NCBI GenBank assembly: GCA_041658185.1 | Contig: JBBAAR010000005.1 | Span: 1-64,000, forward strand | Reading direction: 5' to 3' | Source: UBA8919 sp041658185 | GTDB taxonomy: Bacteria > Elusimicrobiota > UBA8919 | DNA length: 64,000 nt | In this document: positions 49,332-57,771 of the stretch, piece by piece | Position numbering within the stretch: the first letter of the stretch is position 1 | Layout of the letters: the number at the start of each line of letters is the position of its first letter | Notes under the pieces: model-generated | What the model was told of the DNA's origin: nothing | The model's database searches: none | Seen by the model: the letters and a program-made list of their open reading frames with translations, nothing else | Made by a program: the position numbers and the translations under genes

Positions 49332-50085
49332 CGAAACGGTCCGGTTGACAGAAAAATATATTGAGCAATTGAAGGCAGATGGGGTTGACCGGGTTATTGT
49401 ATCGGAAAAAGGGGAAAATATGAAGAAGATAAAAAAAACTATCACCGCCGGCAAATTAGAAAAACTTGCCCCGTTAGAGATGTCACACCGTGACACGGTA
49501 TCTCTAACAGGGCTTGCCGAAGAAATTAAAAATTGCAAAAAATGTCCGCTTCATAAATCAAGAAAAAATGCCGTTCCGGGCGAGGGCAGTCCCAAAGCAA
49601 AACTTATGTTTATCGGCGAAGGTCCGGGGTTTGATGAAGACCGACTCGGCAGACCTTTCGTAGGACGCTCCGGACAACTATTAGATAAAATTATTTCGGC
49701 AATGGGAATGAAAAGGGAGGATGTTTTTATCGCCAATATAGTAAAATGCCATCCGATGATTGACCCGTTGCATCCGGATGAAAGAGGAAATGACAGAAAG
49801 CCGTCGCCCGACGAAATAAACGGCTGTATCCGTTATGTTGAAAAACAGATTGAAATTATCAAGCCGAAAATAATCTGTGCGCTGGGCAGCGTTTCGGCGA
49901 CCACGCTTACCGGTATTGTGGCACCTCTCGGACAATTAAGAGGCAGGTTTCACGATTACAAAGGAATTAAACTAATGCCCACATTTCATCCCGCCGCACT
50001 TTTAAGGAATCCGAACTGGAAAAAAGATGCCTGGGAAGATATGAAAAAGATTATGAAAGAATTCAATGGAAAAGGTAAGAAATGA
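49318..50085 (+). CDS. Family 4/5 uracil-DNA glycosylase (Fe-S type)
   Basis: About 255 residues. The glycosylase core has CKKCPLHKSRKNAVPGEG, the water-activating GEGPGFDEDRLGRPFVGRSG, IVKCHP, a later Cys in INGCIRYVEKQI and the MPTFHPAALLRN motif. The four Cys would bind a 4Fe-4S cluster, as in type 4 enzymes. It removes uracil from DNA. ATG 49318 is preferred; the longer frame from 49234 overlaps coaB. The N-terminal linker (residues 50-66) is encoded by a GTTAGAGA hairpin repeat. Confidence 0.9.
   Translation: MAYFNETVRLTEKYIEQLKADGVDRVIVSEKGENMKKIKKTITAGKLEKLAPLEMSHRDTVSLTGLAEEIKNCKKCPLHKSRKNAVPGEGSPKAKLMFIGEGPGFDEDRLGRPFVGRSGQLLDKIISAMGMKREDVFIANIVKCHPMIDPLHPDERGNDRKPSPDEINGCIRYVEKQIEIIKPKIICALGSVSATTLTGIVAPLGQLRGRFHDYKGIKLMPTFHPAALLRNPNWKKDAWEDMKKIMKEFNGKGKK
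49465..49518 (+). repeat. GTTAGAGA/TCTCTAAC hairpin, in frame
   Basis: Left arm CTTGCCCCGTTAGAGA and right arm TCTCTAACAGGGCTTGCC, with an inner TGTCAC/GTGACA stem. It shares AACTTGCCCCGTTAGA with the non-coding copy at 4149-4166. Translated as the linker of the uracil-DNA glycosylase. Confidence 0.85.
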
Positions 50086-52016
50086 TTTTAGAAGTTGCAC
50101 TTCCTGTAAATATAAACCAGAATTTTGATTATATTTCCGATGAAAATGTAAAAATCGGATGCCGTGTTATAGTTCCTTTCGGCAAAAAAAAACTTACCGG
50201 ATTTGTCGTAGATATTAAAGAAAAATCACAAAAATCACTGAAAAAAATAATAAAGGTTATTGATGATGAACCTCTGATAAACGATGAACTTCTTGAACTT
50301 GCAAAATGGATTTCCGAGTATTATCTGTGTTCTCAAGGCGCCGCCTTAAATCTGATTTTACCGTCTACAAGTAAAATTGCTGCGAAAAAAACGGAGACAC
50401 TTAATCGCCGTAGTCCGTCCGAACCCTTTCTTACTCACACCTCAGAACAGAAAAACTCAATCGGCAAAATCACGGAAGCGCTTGAAAAAAATCAGTTTAA
50501 AAGTTTTCTTCTTTTCGGTCCCAATGATTCCGGGAAAACTGAAATTTACGTTCAAGCGATTGATTTTTGTATTAAAAATAATTATTCTGCTATCTATCTT
50601 GTTCCGGATGTCTCCCTGATAAGTCAGTTTAAAGAATTGCTGCGTAATAATTTCGGAGAGGCGGTGGGTGTGTGGCACAGCGGTTTATCTGGAAAGGAAA
50701 AAAATCAAGTTTTATCGCGAATTATTTCCGGCGAAATAAAAGTTGTTCTGGGCAGCCGTTCCGCAATTTTCCTTCCCGTTCGCAATCTGAAACTTTTTAT
50801 TCTTGACGAAGAAGACGACAGTTTTTACAAAAACATACAGTCGCCGAAATATCATGCAAGAGATGTAGCAACCCAAAGAGCAAAAATTACAAAAGGCGTT
50901 GTTGTTCTCGGAACTGCGACACCGTCAATAGAAACATATTACAAAACGGTTACCTGCGAGATTGAACTATTAAAATTAACGGAAAGAATTGAAAAGAGGC
51001 CGCTTCCTAAAATTTCGGCGATAAACTTAAAATATACAAAAAGGTTTGCGATAACAAAGCCGCTAAAATATGCGATGACAAATGCGCTTCTACAGAAAAA
51101 ACAGATTTTTTTGCTTGTCAACCGCCGTGGCTGGGCGACCACGGTAAAATGTTCCGTTTGCCAAAATATAATGAAATGCCCGAAGTGTTCAATACCGCTG
51201 GTCGCTCACAAAAAGCCGTCTGGACTTTTATGTCACTATTGCGGATACAAGCAAAATTTTTCAAGTAAATGTTCCGTCTGTTCGGGCGATATGATTTATA
51301 CGGGTTTCGGCACGGAAAAAGTTGAGGAAATTGTAAAAAAAATATTTCCGTCAACTGAAATCATCAGAATAGACGCCGACTCGGAAATCCCGTATTCAAA
51401 AATGTTTCAGACGATGAGGTCGGGGAAATCCTGTATTTTGATAGGCACTCAAATTGTAGCAAAAGGTTTTGATTTTCCGGATTTGACTGTCGTAGGAATT
51501 ATAAATGCCTGCTCAGGTTTGTATTCGGCTGATTTTCGTTCCGCCGAGCGGACTTTTTCGCTTATAACCCATTCAATAGGCCGCTGCGGAAGGGGTTCAT
51601 CAACCGGTCAGGTAATGATTCAGACGGACAACCCGGAACATTATGCGATAAAATATGCCGCAGAGTTTGATTACGAGTCATTTTACGAACACGAAGCGGC
51701 TTATAGAAAAGAGTTTTTATGGCCGCCGTTTATAAAATTGATAAGCATAACGCTCTCAGGCAAAAATGAAAAAACGGTAATTTCCCAGTCGGATAAACTT
51801 GCCGAAAAATTGGACGGGATAACCGGTCTGACCGTTCTAGGTCCCGCTCCTAAAGTCGCATCATATCTTGCCGGAAAACACAGGTGGCAGATTATTCTTA
51901 AATTAAAAGAGAGCGATTTTCCTGATATAAGTCGCCAGTTGCAAAAAACCGTTAACTCATCCCGTTTAAACAATATCAATATCGTTTTTGATGTTGACCC
52001 TCTTGAAACTACATAA
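50082..52016 (+). CDS. priA: Primosomal helicase PriA
   Basis: A 644-residue replication-restart helicase, shorter than E. coli PriA (732). The 3'-DNA-binding domain is N-terminal. Walker A is G146PNDSGKTE, and motif II reads D242EED where almost all PriA proteins have DEEH, followed by the expected PKYHARDVA. Eight zinc Cys occur in CSVC, CPKC, CHYC and CSVC. Motif V/VI regions (GTQIVAKGFDFPDLT; QTDNPEH) are present. The start overlaps the previous stop (ATGA). Standard gmk-coaBC-priA order is kept apart from the insertions. Confidence 0.93.
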   Translation: MILEVALPVNINQNFDYISDENVKIGCRVIVPFGKKKLTGFVVDIKEKSQKSLKKIIKVIDDEPLINDELLELAKWISEYYLCSQGAALNLILPSTSKIAAKKTETLNRRSPSEPFLTHTSEQKNSIGKITEALEKNQFKSFLLFGPNDSGKTEIYVQAIDFCIKNNYSAIYLVPDVSLISQFKELLRNNFGEAVGVWHSGLSGKEKNQVLSRIISGEIKVVLGSRSAIFLPVRNLKLFILDEEDDSFYKNIQSPKYHARDVATQRAKITKGVVVLGTATPSIETYYKTVTCEIELLKLTERIEKRPLPKISAINLKYTKRFAITKPLKYAMTNALLQKKQIFLLVNRRGWATTVKCSVCQNIMKCPKCSIPLVAHKKPSGLLCHYCGYKQNFSSKCSVCSGDMIYTGFGTEKVEEIVKKIFPSTEIIRIDADSEIPYSKMFQTMRSGKSCILIGTQIVAKGFDFPDLTVVGIINACSGLYSADFRSAERTFSLITHSIGRCGRGSSTGQVMIQTDNPEHYAIKYAAEFDYESFYEHEAAYRKEFLWPPFIKLISITLSGKNEKTVISQSDKLAEKLDGITGLTVLGPAPKVASYLAGKHRWQIILKLKESDFPDISRQLQKTVNSSRLNNINIVFDVDPLETT

Positions 52017-52073
52017 ATTTTCAAAATAATGCCATTGACCGAAACATTGGGTTTAATTATGAAAAAATTTCTA

Positions 52074-52102
52074 TTGACAAAACTGCCGGTTTGTGTTATA
52101 AA
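52074..52102 (+). promoter_or_regulatory. Sigma-70-type promoter
   Basis: TTGACA at 52074-52079 and TATAAA at 52097-52102, 17-bp spacer, ahead of the histidine kinase at 52175. Confidence 0.8.
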
Positions 52103-52174
52103 TTAAAGTAGAGATGATTCATTAACGGCTGTCCCTGTTTTCACACATTGAGTGTAATTTTAAGGAGGCTAATG

Positions 52175-53653
52175 ATGAAGTATAGAACAAGATTGGTATT
52201 TGCAATTTCATCTATAAATTTTATTGCGATTATACTATTGTCATTTATCAGTTATTCGCTAGTTAAAGATATCTTTCAAAGAAGAATTATAAACAGTGTA
52301 AATAAAATCGGTGAAATATTGAATATACAAATTTCAGATTATTGTTTTAACAAGGACTGGGATTGTTTAAAAAAATTAATAGATATTGCCGAACACCAAC
52401 CTGATATTAAATTTATTTCTGTGGTGGATAACGATAATATTATCAGATTTTCTTCTGATAGAGAAATTGAAAACATATCAAATCCGCATAAAAATAGCGA
52501 ACATATTAAAAAAGGAGCAAAAAATGTTTTTATAAAATCTTTTGGTTTAGATGCTAAAAAAACGGGATATAAATATATACAAATTGGTTTTTCTTTAAAA
52601 GAGTATGAAAAATATTTACGAGAAGCACTTTTTTTGTTATTAAGTATAAGCACTTTATCGTTTTTACTTGTTTTAGGCGTATCATGGTTTTTTTCCGGCA
52701 AACTTTTACAACCTTTGGTGGAAATGAAAATTGCATCGGATAAAATTGCACGGGGCGATTTTTCCGTGCGGGTGTCGGTAAAAACAAAAGATGTAATAGG
52801 GGAATTAGCACAGGCGTTAAATAATATGGCTGAGAAAAACGGCGATTTGACGGGGGACTTAATTGAAAAAATACGAACCGCAACCGCTGATTTTAACAGT
52901 ATAAATAAAAAGCTTCAGGAAAAAACAATGCAACTTGAAGAGTCAAACAAAAAACTTATGGAATTGGATAAACTTAAATCGGAGTTTGTTTCTGTCGTTT
53001 CGCACGAATTAAGGACTCCGCTGTCGGGGATTATAGGATTTTCCCAGACAATGTTAAGATTAAAATTAACCGACGAGCAAAAAGAAAAGTATTTGAGAAT
53101 TATTTATTCAGAGGGTAAACGTCTTTCTTCTCTGATTGAGGATTTTCTGGATATTTCCAAAATCGAATCGGGAAATTTCGGACTGCAGGTTGATTTTGTA
53201 AATATTCCCGAACTGGTGGGAGAAAGAATATCCACTTTTGAAGTACTGGAAAGAGTAGAAATTGAAACCAGTTTCCCTGCCGATTTCCCGCTTATTGACG
53301 GAGACAGCGGCAGGATTGAACAGGTGATTATGAACATTCTGAGTAATGCCATAAAACATACTCCGTCGGGCGGAAAGATAACCATAGAGGGAAAAAGTGA
53401 AAAAGATTCCGTTGTTATCAGTATCAGGAATACAGGTCCCGGCATGAAAAAAGAAGACCTAACAAGAGTTTTTGATAAGTTTTACCGGGCAGATGATGTC
53501 GTCACCCGAAGACAGAGGGGGAGCGGACTGGGGTTGGCAATAGCAAAAGGAATTGTGGAAGAGCACGGGGGAAAAATATGGGCAGAATCCGAGGTGGGAA
53601 AAGGATGCAGTTTTATTTTTATTCTTCCGAAGGAATATAAAGAAGATGCCTAA
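52175..53653 (+). CDS. Membrane sensor histidine kinase
   Basis: About 492 residues: membrane helix (about 5-27), extracytoplasmic sensor, second helix (about 151-174), HAMP, a coiled coil with NKKLQEKTMQLEESNKKL, HisKA with His277 in SVVSHELRTPL and HATPase with NILSNAIKHTPSGG, RNTGPGMKKEDL and GSGLGLAIAKGIVEEHGG. GGAGG at 52164-52168 is best spaced for ATG 52175 (52172 is next). It overlaps the receiver-GGDEF gene by 8 bp. The sensor half is more A+T-rich than the kinase half. It is not a close paralogue of the two kinases at 853-3734. Confidence 0.93.
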   Translation: MKYRTRLVFAISSINFIAIILLSFISYSLVKDIFQRRIINSVNKIGEILNIQISDYCFNKDWDCLKKLIDIAEHQPDIKFISVVDNDNIIRFSSDREIENISNPHKNSEHIKKGAKNVFIKSFGLDAKKTGYKYIQIGFSLKEYEKYLREALFLLLSISTLSFLLVLGVSWFFSGKLLQPLVEMKIASDKIARGDFSVRVSVKTKDVIGELAQALNNMAEKNGDLTGDLIEKIRTATADFNSINKKLQEKTMQLEESNKKLMELDKLKSEFVSVVSHELRTPLSGIIGFSQTMLRLKLTDEQKEKYLRIIYSEGKRLSSLIEDFLDISKIESGNFGLQVDFVNIPELVGERISTFEVLERVEIETSFPADFPLIDGDSGRIEQVIMNILSNAIKHTPSGGKITIEGKSEKDSVVISIRNTGPGMKKEDLTRVFDKFYRADDVVTRRQRGSGLGLAIAKGIVEEHGGKIWAESEVGKGCSFIFILPKEYKEDA

Positions 53654-54947
53654 AAAAATTCTTATAATTGATGATGAGATTAATCTGGTTGAACTGGCCA
53701 GGGTGAATCTGGAAGCCAGAGGGTTTAATGTCGTTACGGCGTTGGACGGTGAGGAAGGACTTAAAAAGGTTTATACCGAAATTCCGGATTTAATTATTCT
53801 CGACGGATGGTTGCCTGGCATAGACGGCTGGCAGATTTGCCGCGAAATAAAAAACGATTCCCGGACAAAAAATATTCCGCTAATATTTCTTACGGCTGCT
53901 ACCCAGAAAGACGATATTAAGAAAGCCAATGAGGTAGGATGCGGGTTGTTTCTTGCCAAACCGTTAGATCCCTTAAAGTTGGTTGAGATATGCGAAAAAA
54001 TTATTAACGGCAAAATCAACAACGGCGAACATAAAATTTTAGCGGTCGACGATGATTTGGTAATAACTGAATTATTAAAAGTAAATCTGGAAAATTCCGG
54101 GTATAAAGTCGTGACTGCCAGCGATGGTGAAAAAGCGTTGGAATTAATCGGTAAGGAGAAGTTTGATCTTATAATTTTGGATATAATGCTTCCCAAAATT
54201 GACGGACATGAGATTTGTCAGAGGTTGCGGAAAAAGGAGACCACTCTTCTAATTCCCGTTATTGTTATTTCTGCAAAAGATAAACCCGTTGACAAAATAA
54301 TGGGTTTAAGATTAGGCGCCGATGAATATATTACCAAACCTTTTGATTTAGAGGAACTGATGGCCCGCGTTGATTCAATTATGAAACGGACCAAACAGAT
54401 TTTGTCTGCAAATCCACTGACCGAACTGCCAGGAAATATAAGTATTATGCAGGAAGTCAACCGGCGGTTAAAAAACAGTGAGAAATTTGCGCTTGCCTAT
54501 CTTGATATAGATAATTTTAAAGCGTATAATGATAAATACGGTTTTGAAAAAGGCGATGATGTTATTAAATCGACCGTCACCACGATAAAAAAATGTACCG
54601 ATAGGAATGATTTTGTAGGTCACATCGGCGGCGACGATTTTATTTTAATCTGTAAAACGGACCAGGCGGGAAACATTTGCCAAAAAATCGTTGAATTATT
54701 TGATGAAAGTATCCCTCGGTTTTATAATGATGAAGATAGAAAAAGAGGACATATAATTACAAAAGACAGAAGAGGACAGAGTCAGGAATTCCCCGTTATG
54801 ACCATCTCAATCGGCATAGTGACAAACGAAAGTGAAGGTATGAATCATTACGGTAAAATCGTGGAAGTGGCAACCGAAGTAAAAAAATATGTAAAATTAA
54901 TAAACAAGGGACAAAAGAGTTCTTTTATTCGTGACAGGAGAAAATAA
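53646..54947 (+). CDS. Response regulator with two receivers and a GGDEF domain (PleD-like)
   Basis: A 433-residue REC-REC-GGDEF protein. Receiver 1 has phospho-acceptor Asp53 (ILDGWLPG), receiver 2 an acceptor in ILDIMLPKIDG and Lys-Pro in ITKPFDL. The output has LDIDNFKAYNDKYGFEKGD and the signature G328GDDF332 (GGDDF rather than GGDEF). No RxxD I-site is seen five residues before the signature. The layout suggests phosphorylation-dependent dimerisation as in PleD, although activity of GGDDF needs testing. ATG 53646 overlaps the kinase stop by 8 bp; the longer frame from 53553 runs through the kinase gene. Confidence 0.9.
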   Translation: MPKKILIIDDEINLVELARVNLEARGFNVVTALDGEEGLKKVYTEIPDLIILDGWLPGIDGWQICREIKNDSRTKNIPLIFLTAATQKDDIKKANEVGCGLFLAKPLDPLKLVEICEKIINGKINNGEHKILAVDDDLVITELLKVNLENSGYKVVTASDGEKALELIGKEKFDLIILDIMLPKIDGHEICQRLRKKETTLLIPVIVISAKDKPVDKIMGLRLGADEYITKPFDLEELMARVDSIMKRTKQILSANPLTELPGNISIMQEVNRRLKNSEKFALAYLDIDNFKAYNDKYGFEKGDDVIKSTVTTIKKCTDRNDFVGHIGGDDFILICKTDQAGNICQKIVELFDESIPRFYNDEDRKRGHIITKDRRGQSQEFPVMTISIGIVTNESEGMNHYGKIVEVATEVKKYVKLINKGQKSSFIRDRRK

Positions 54948-54967
54948 GGCAAAGGAGCCGCGTCGTT

Positions 54968-55351
54968 ATGGAAAAGAAAAAACATTGCATATTAGTCGTT
55001 GACGATGACGTTAATGTTGTGGAAATATTAAAGGTAAATCTTTTGGAATCCGGCTATGATGTAGTTACGGCGTATGACGGTCAGGATGGTTTGAAAAAAT
55101 TCGCAGATAAGAAACCGGATTTAATTATCACCGACATTTTAATGCCCAGAATTGACGGCTACCATTTCTGCTGGGATATATTTTTTGAGGACGGGCTGTA
55201 CGCCAATCCTTCCCCGAAAATTATCATACTTACAGGAAGGGATAAAAAATTGGACAGAGGCATCTCGGATAAAATAGGGGTTGACGCATACATTACAAAA
55301 CCGTTTGACATTAATTATGTTATTGACAAGGTAAAAAAAATTTTAGGTTAA
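54968..55351 (+). CDS. Stand-alone receiver, alpha3-beta4 insertion subfamily
   Basis: A 127-residue receiver with Asp12-Asp13, phospho-acceptor Asp56 in ITDILMPRIDG, Thr in ILTGR and Lys-Pro in ITKPFDI. The longer segment FFEDGLYANPSPKIIIL between the phosphorylation loop and beta-4 is shared with the receiver at 4606-4977 and marks a common subfamily. It is preceded by an AAGGAG ribosome site, and directly after the GGDEF regulator. Confidence 0.9.
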   Translation: MEKKKHCILVVDDDVNVVEILKVNLLESGYDVVTAYDGQDGLKKFADKKPDLIITDILMPRIDGYHFCWDIFFEDGLYANPSPKIIILTGRDKKLDRGISDKIGVDAYITKPFDINYVIDKVKKILG

Positions 55352-55366
55352 AAAATACACGCAAGG

Positions 55367-55394
55367 TTGACAAAGAAATATAATTTGCTATAAT
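55367..55394 (+). promoter_or_regulatory. Sigma-70 promoter for def, predicted leaderless mRNA
   Basis: TTGACA at 55367-55372 and TATAAT at 55389-55394, 16-bp spacer. The def ATG starts at 55402, seven bases after the -10 box, so the transcript should begin at or within a base of the start codon. Confidence 0.85.
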
Positions 55395-55401
55395 TCCTTT
55401 C

Positions 55402-55896
55402 ATGGCAATTCTTCAGATAAAAAAATATCCTGAAAAAATACTTAAAACCAAAGCTGAAAAAATCACCCGTATTGACGGCAAACTCATAAAATTTTCCAAA
55501 GATATGCTTGAGACGATGTATTTTTTCAACGGAATCGGTCTTGCCGCTAATCAGGTCGGCGAGTTATCAAGTGTTTTTGTTGCCGATATAAAACCGGATG
55601 GTATTCAGAAACCGATAATACTTTTTAATCCGCAGATTTTGTCGTCGTCGGATAATTGTTATTTTGAAGAGGGATGTCTTTCTTTTCCTGGAATTTCCGC
55701 AAAAATAAAACGCGCCGGAAAAATTGTTGTGTGCGGTATTACACCCGACGAAAAAGAAATTAAAATGGAAGTAGAAGGAATTTTATCGCGTGTTTTCCAG
55801 CATGAGATTGACCACTTGAACGGTATTGTGTTTTTTGACAGAGTAAATATTTTTAGAAGATTGAAACTTAACAGGGAGTATTTCAGGAAAAAATGA
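55402..55896 (+). CDS. def: Peptide deformylase
   Basis: A 164-residue metalloenzyme removing the formyl group from nascent N-terminal methionine. The three motifs are intact: GIGLAANQVGE, EEGC92LSFPG and the metal site H134EIDH138. Length matches the family. It has its own promoter, placed so the mRNA is probably leaderless, and overlaps fmt by 4 bp. Deformylase and formyltransferase are a classical pair. Confidence 0.96.
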   Translation: MAILQIKKYPEKILKTKAEKITRIDGKLIKFSKDMLETMYFFNGIGLAANQVGELSSVFVADIKPDGIQKPIILFNPQILSSSDNCYFEEGCLSFPGISAKIKRAGKIVVCGITPDEKEIKMEVEGILSRVFQHEIDHLNGIVFFDRVNIFRRLKLNREYFRKK

Positions 55897-56861
55897 AAAT
55901 TGCTTTTTTCGGCACGCCTGAATATGTTGTTCCCATTTTTAAGTATTTGTTAAAAAATGACGCTACGCTAAATGTTATTTGTGCGGTAACCCGAAGCGAT
56001 AAACCGTCGGGGAGGCATCTTCATCCTGTTCCTTCACCGATAAAAGAAGTCGCAATAGAAAAAAAAATTCCTGTTCTCACTCCGGAAAAATTAAAAGACA
56101 AAGATTTTCTCTCTAAACTCTCAACTCTAAAACCTCAACTGGCCGTCGTTGCCGCTTACGGAAAAATTTTACCGAAAGAAGTCCTGGATATTTTCCCATC
56201 GGGTTGCGTCAACTTGCATTTTTCTGTTTTGCCGAAATACAGAGGCGCCGCGCCTATCCAGTGGGCAATCATAAAAGGTGAGAAAGAAACGGGTGTAACC
56301 GGTTTTTTTATGGATGAAGGGCTTGATACGGGAAAAATAATTTTTCAGAAAAAAATTGAAATTGATGAAAATGAAGACACACTATCGCTGCAAAAAAAAC
56401 TTATTTTTGTTGCAATTGATGTTTTAAGCGAAACGCTTGAAAAAATAAAAAAGGGTTTTAAGGGCGAAGCACAGACAGGTGAAGTAAGTTACGCCCCGCC
56501 ATTGAAAAAGTCCGACGGTAAGATTAACTGGAATATGCCCGCAGGAGAAATTCACAATTTAATTCGCGGGACAAAACCGTGGCCGTCTGCTTATACAGAA
56601 ATCGGAATCGCCTGCGGCAAGTCGGAAGTCGGAAGTCTAAGAATACTTGAAACAGAAGTCACATCGTTTCCCTGTCCCACGGTATTGTCGTCGTTACCAG
56701 TTGGTTTCATCGTCTCTATCCAAAAAAATGTCGGGTTTATTGTAAAATGCAACCCCGGTTTTTTACTTATCAAGACCGTTCAGCCCTCCTCAAAAAATGT
56801 TATGTCCGCATGGTCATATCTTTTAGGTCACAAACTTTCCGTTGCCGACAAATTATCTTGA
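55893..56861 (+). CDS. fmt: Methionyl-tRNA formyltransferase
   Basis: A 322-residue enzyme formylating initiator tRNA. Residues include IAFFGTPEYVVPIF, the catalytic segment VNLHFSVLPKYRGAAPIQWAI, EKETGVTGFFMDEGLDTG and the C-terminal tRNA-binding domain (NWNMPAGEIHNLIRGTKPWPSAYT). Two word repeats are read in frame: CTCTAAACTCTCAACTCTAAA words form helix LSKLSTLKPQL before the VVAAYGKILP strand, and AAGTCGG words give KSEVGSL. Overlaps def by 4 bp. Confidence 0.95.
   Translation: MKIAFFGTPEYVVPIFKYLLKNDATLNVICAVTRSDKPSGRHLHPVPSPIKEVAIEKKIPVLTPEKLKDKDFLSKLSTLKPQLAVVAAYGKILPKEVLDIFPSGCVNLHFSVLPKYRGAAPIQWAIIKGEKETGVTGFFMDEGLDTGKIIFQKKIEIDENEDTLSLQKKLIFVAIDVLSETLEKIKKGFKGEAQTGEVSYAPPLKKSDGKINWNMPAGEIHNLIRGTKPWPSAYTEIGIACGKSEVGSLRILETEVTSFPCPTVLSSLPVGFIVSIQKNVGFIVKCNPGFLLIKTVQPSSKNVMSAWSYLLGHKLSVADKLS
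56108..56134 (+). repeat. In-frame word repeat (CTCTAAA type) in fmt
   Basis: TCTCTCTAAACTCTCAACTC followed by TAAAAC; the same vocabulary as the non-coding hairpin at 16090-16170. Confidence 0.75.
56619..56639 (+). repeat. In-frame word repeat (AAGTCGG type) in fmt
   Basis: AAGTCGGAAGTCGGAAGTC in the C-terminal domain of fmt. Confidence 0.65.
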
Positions 56862-56887
56862 CAAATCAAATAAAAATTTAGTATAAT
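56858..56887 (+). promoter_or_regulatory. Sigma-70-type promoter for htpX
   Basis: TTGACA at 56858-56863 and TATAAT at 56882-56887, 18-bp spacer; the -35 overlaps the end of fmt. A GGAGG ribosome site and ATG 56911 follow. Confidence 0.8.
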
Positions 56888-56910
56888 CAAAAAATTGCGG
56901 AGGTAGTTTT

Positions 56911-57771
56911 ATGAACGGATTAAAGACATTTTTACTTATGTTGTCAATGATGACGATTTTCCTTTTAGTCGGAAATGCCATCGGCGGAAAGCAAGGTATG
57001 GCTACTGCGTTTATTTTCGCGACGGTTATGAATTTCGTGATGTACTGGTTTTCAGATAAAATTGTTCTTGCGATGTACGGAGCAAAACCAATTTCAGAAA
57101 AAGAAGCGCCTGAAATATTCAAAGTAATAAGACGGCTTATAATGAAAGCGGATCTTCCGATGCCGAAAATTTTTATTCTTGCGATGGAAACACCGAATGC
57201 GTTTGCAACCGGCAGAAATCCTCAACACGCCTCCGTTGCCGTAACGAAAGGGATATTGGACATTCTTAATGAAAATGAACTTGAAGGTGTTTTGGCGCAT
57301 GAACTTTCACACATATCCCATCGCGATATTTTGATAGCGACCATCGCCGCAACAATGGCCGGTGCGATTTCAATGCTTGCAAGAATGGCACAGTGGGCAG
57401 CGATTTTCGGCGGCGGTTCAAGGGATGACAGGGATAGAGGCGGAGGATTGGGACTTTTAGTGACGGCAATAGTTGCGCCGCTCGCAGCACTTCTTATTCA
57501 ACTTGCAATATCCCGTTCCCGCGAATACGGTGCGGACGAAGGTGCCGCGAAACTGACGGGAATGCCGATGTCGCTCGCGTCTGCCTTAAAAAAATTGGAA
57601 GGTTATTCAAAACGGATTCCGTCCGGCGTTGAACCCTCCACCGCACATTTATTCATAATAAATCCTTTACGCGGCGATACATTTCTGAAATTATTTTCAA
57701 CCCATCCTCCGATACAGGAACGGGTCAAACGACTTGAAAAAATGGCGGAAGGTCCGAGTATTATCTATTAA
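56911..57771 (+). CDS. htpX: HtpX family membrane zinc protease
   Basis: A 286-residue membrane metalloprotease that degrades damaged membrane proteins. Two N-terminal helices, the zinc site H130ELSH134 in LAHELSHISHRD, two more helices flanking (IAATMAGAISMLARMA; LLVTAIVAPLAALLIQL) and the third ligand in SREYGADEGAAKL. Length matches HtpX. Its own promoter includes no visible heat-shock operator. It replaces rsmB and phosphatase genes that often occupy this part of the def-fmt cluster. Confidence 0.95.
   Translation: MNGLKTFLLMLSMMTIFLLVGNAIGGKQGMATAFIFATVMNFVMYWFSDKIVLAMYGAKPISEKEAPEIFKVIRRLIMKADLPMPKIFILAMETPNAFATGRNPQHASVAVTKGILDILNENELEGVLAHELSHISHRDILIATIAATMAGAISMLARMAQWAAIFGGGSRDDRDRGGGLGLLVTAIVAPLAALLIQLAISRSREYGADEGAAKLTGMPMSLASALKKLEGYSKRIPSGVEPSTAHLFIINPLRGDTFLKLFSTHPPIQERVKRLEKMAEGPSIIY

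Noticed and set aside
53553..53645. Long N-terminal extension of the GGDEF response regulator
   Set aside because: It runs out of frame through the end of the kinase gene; the receiver fold begins at MPKKILIIDDE.
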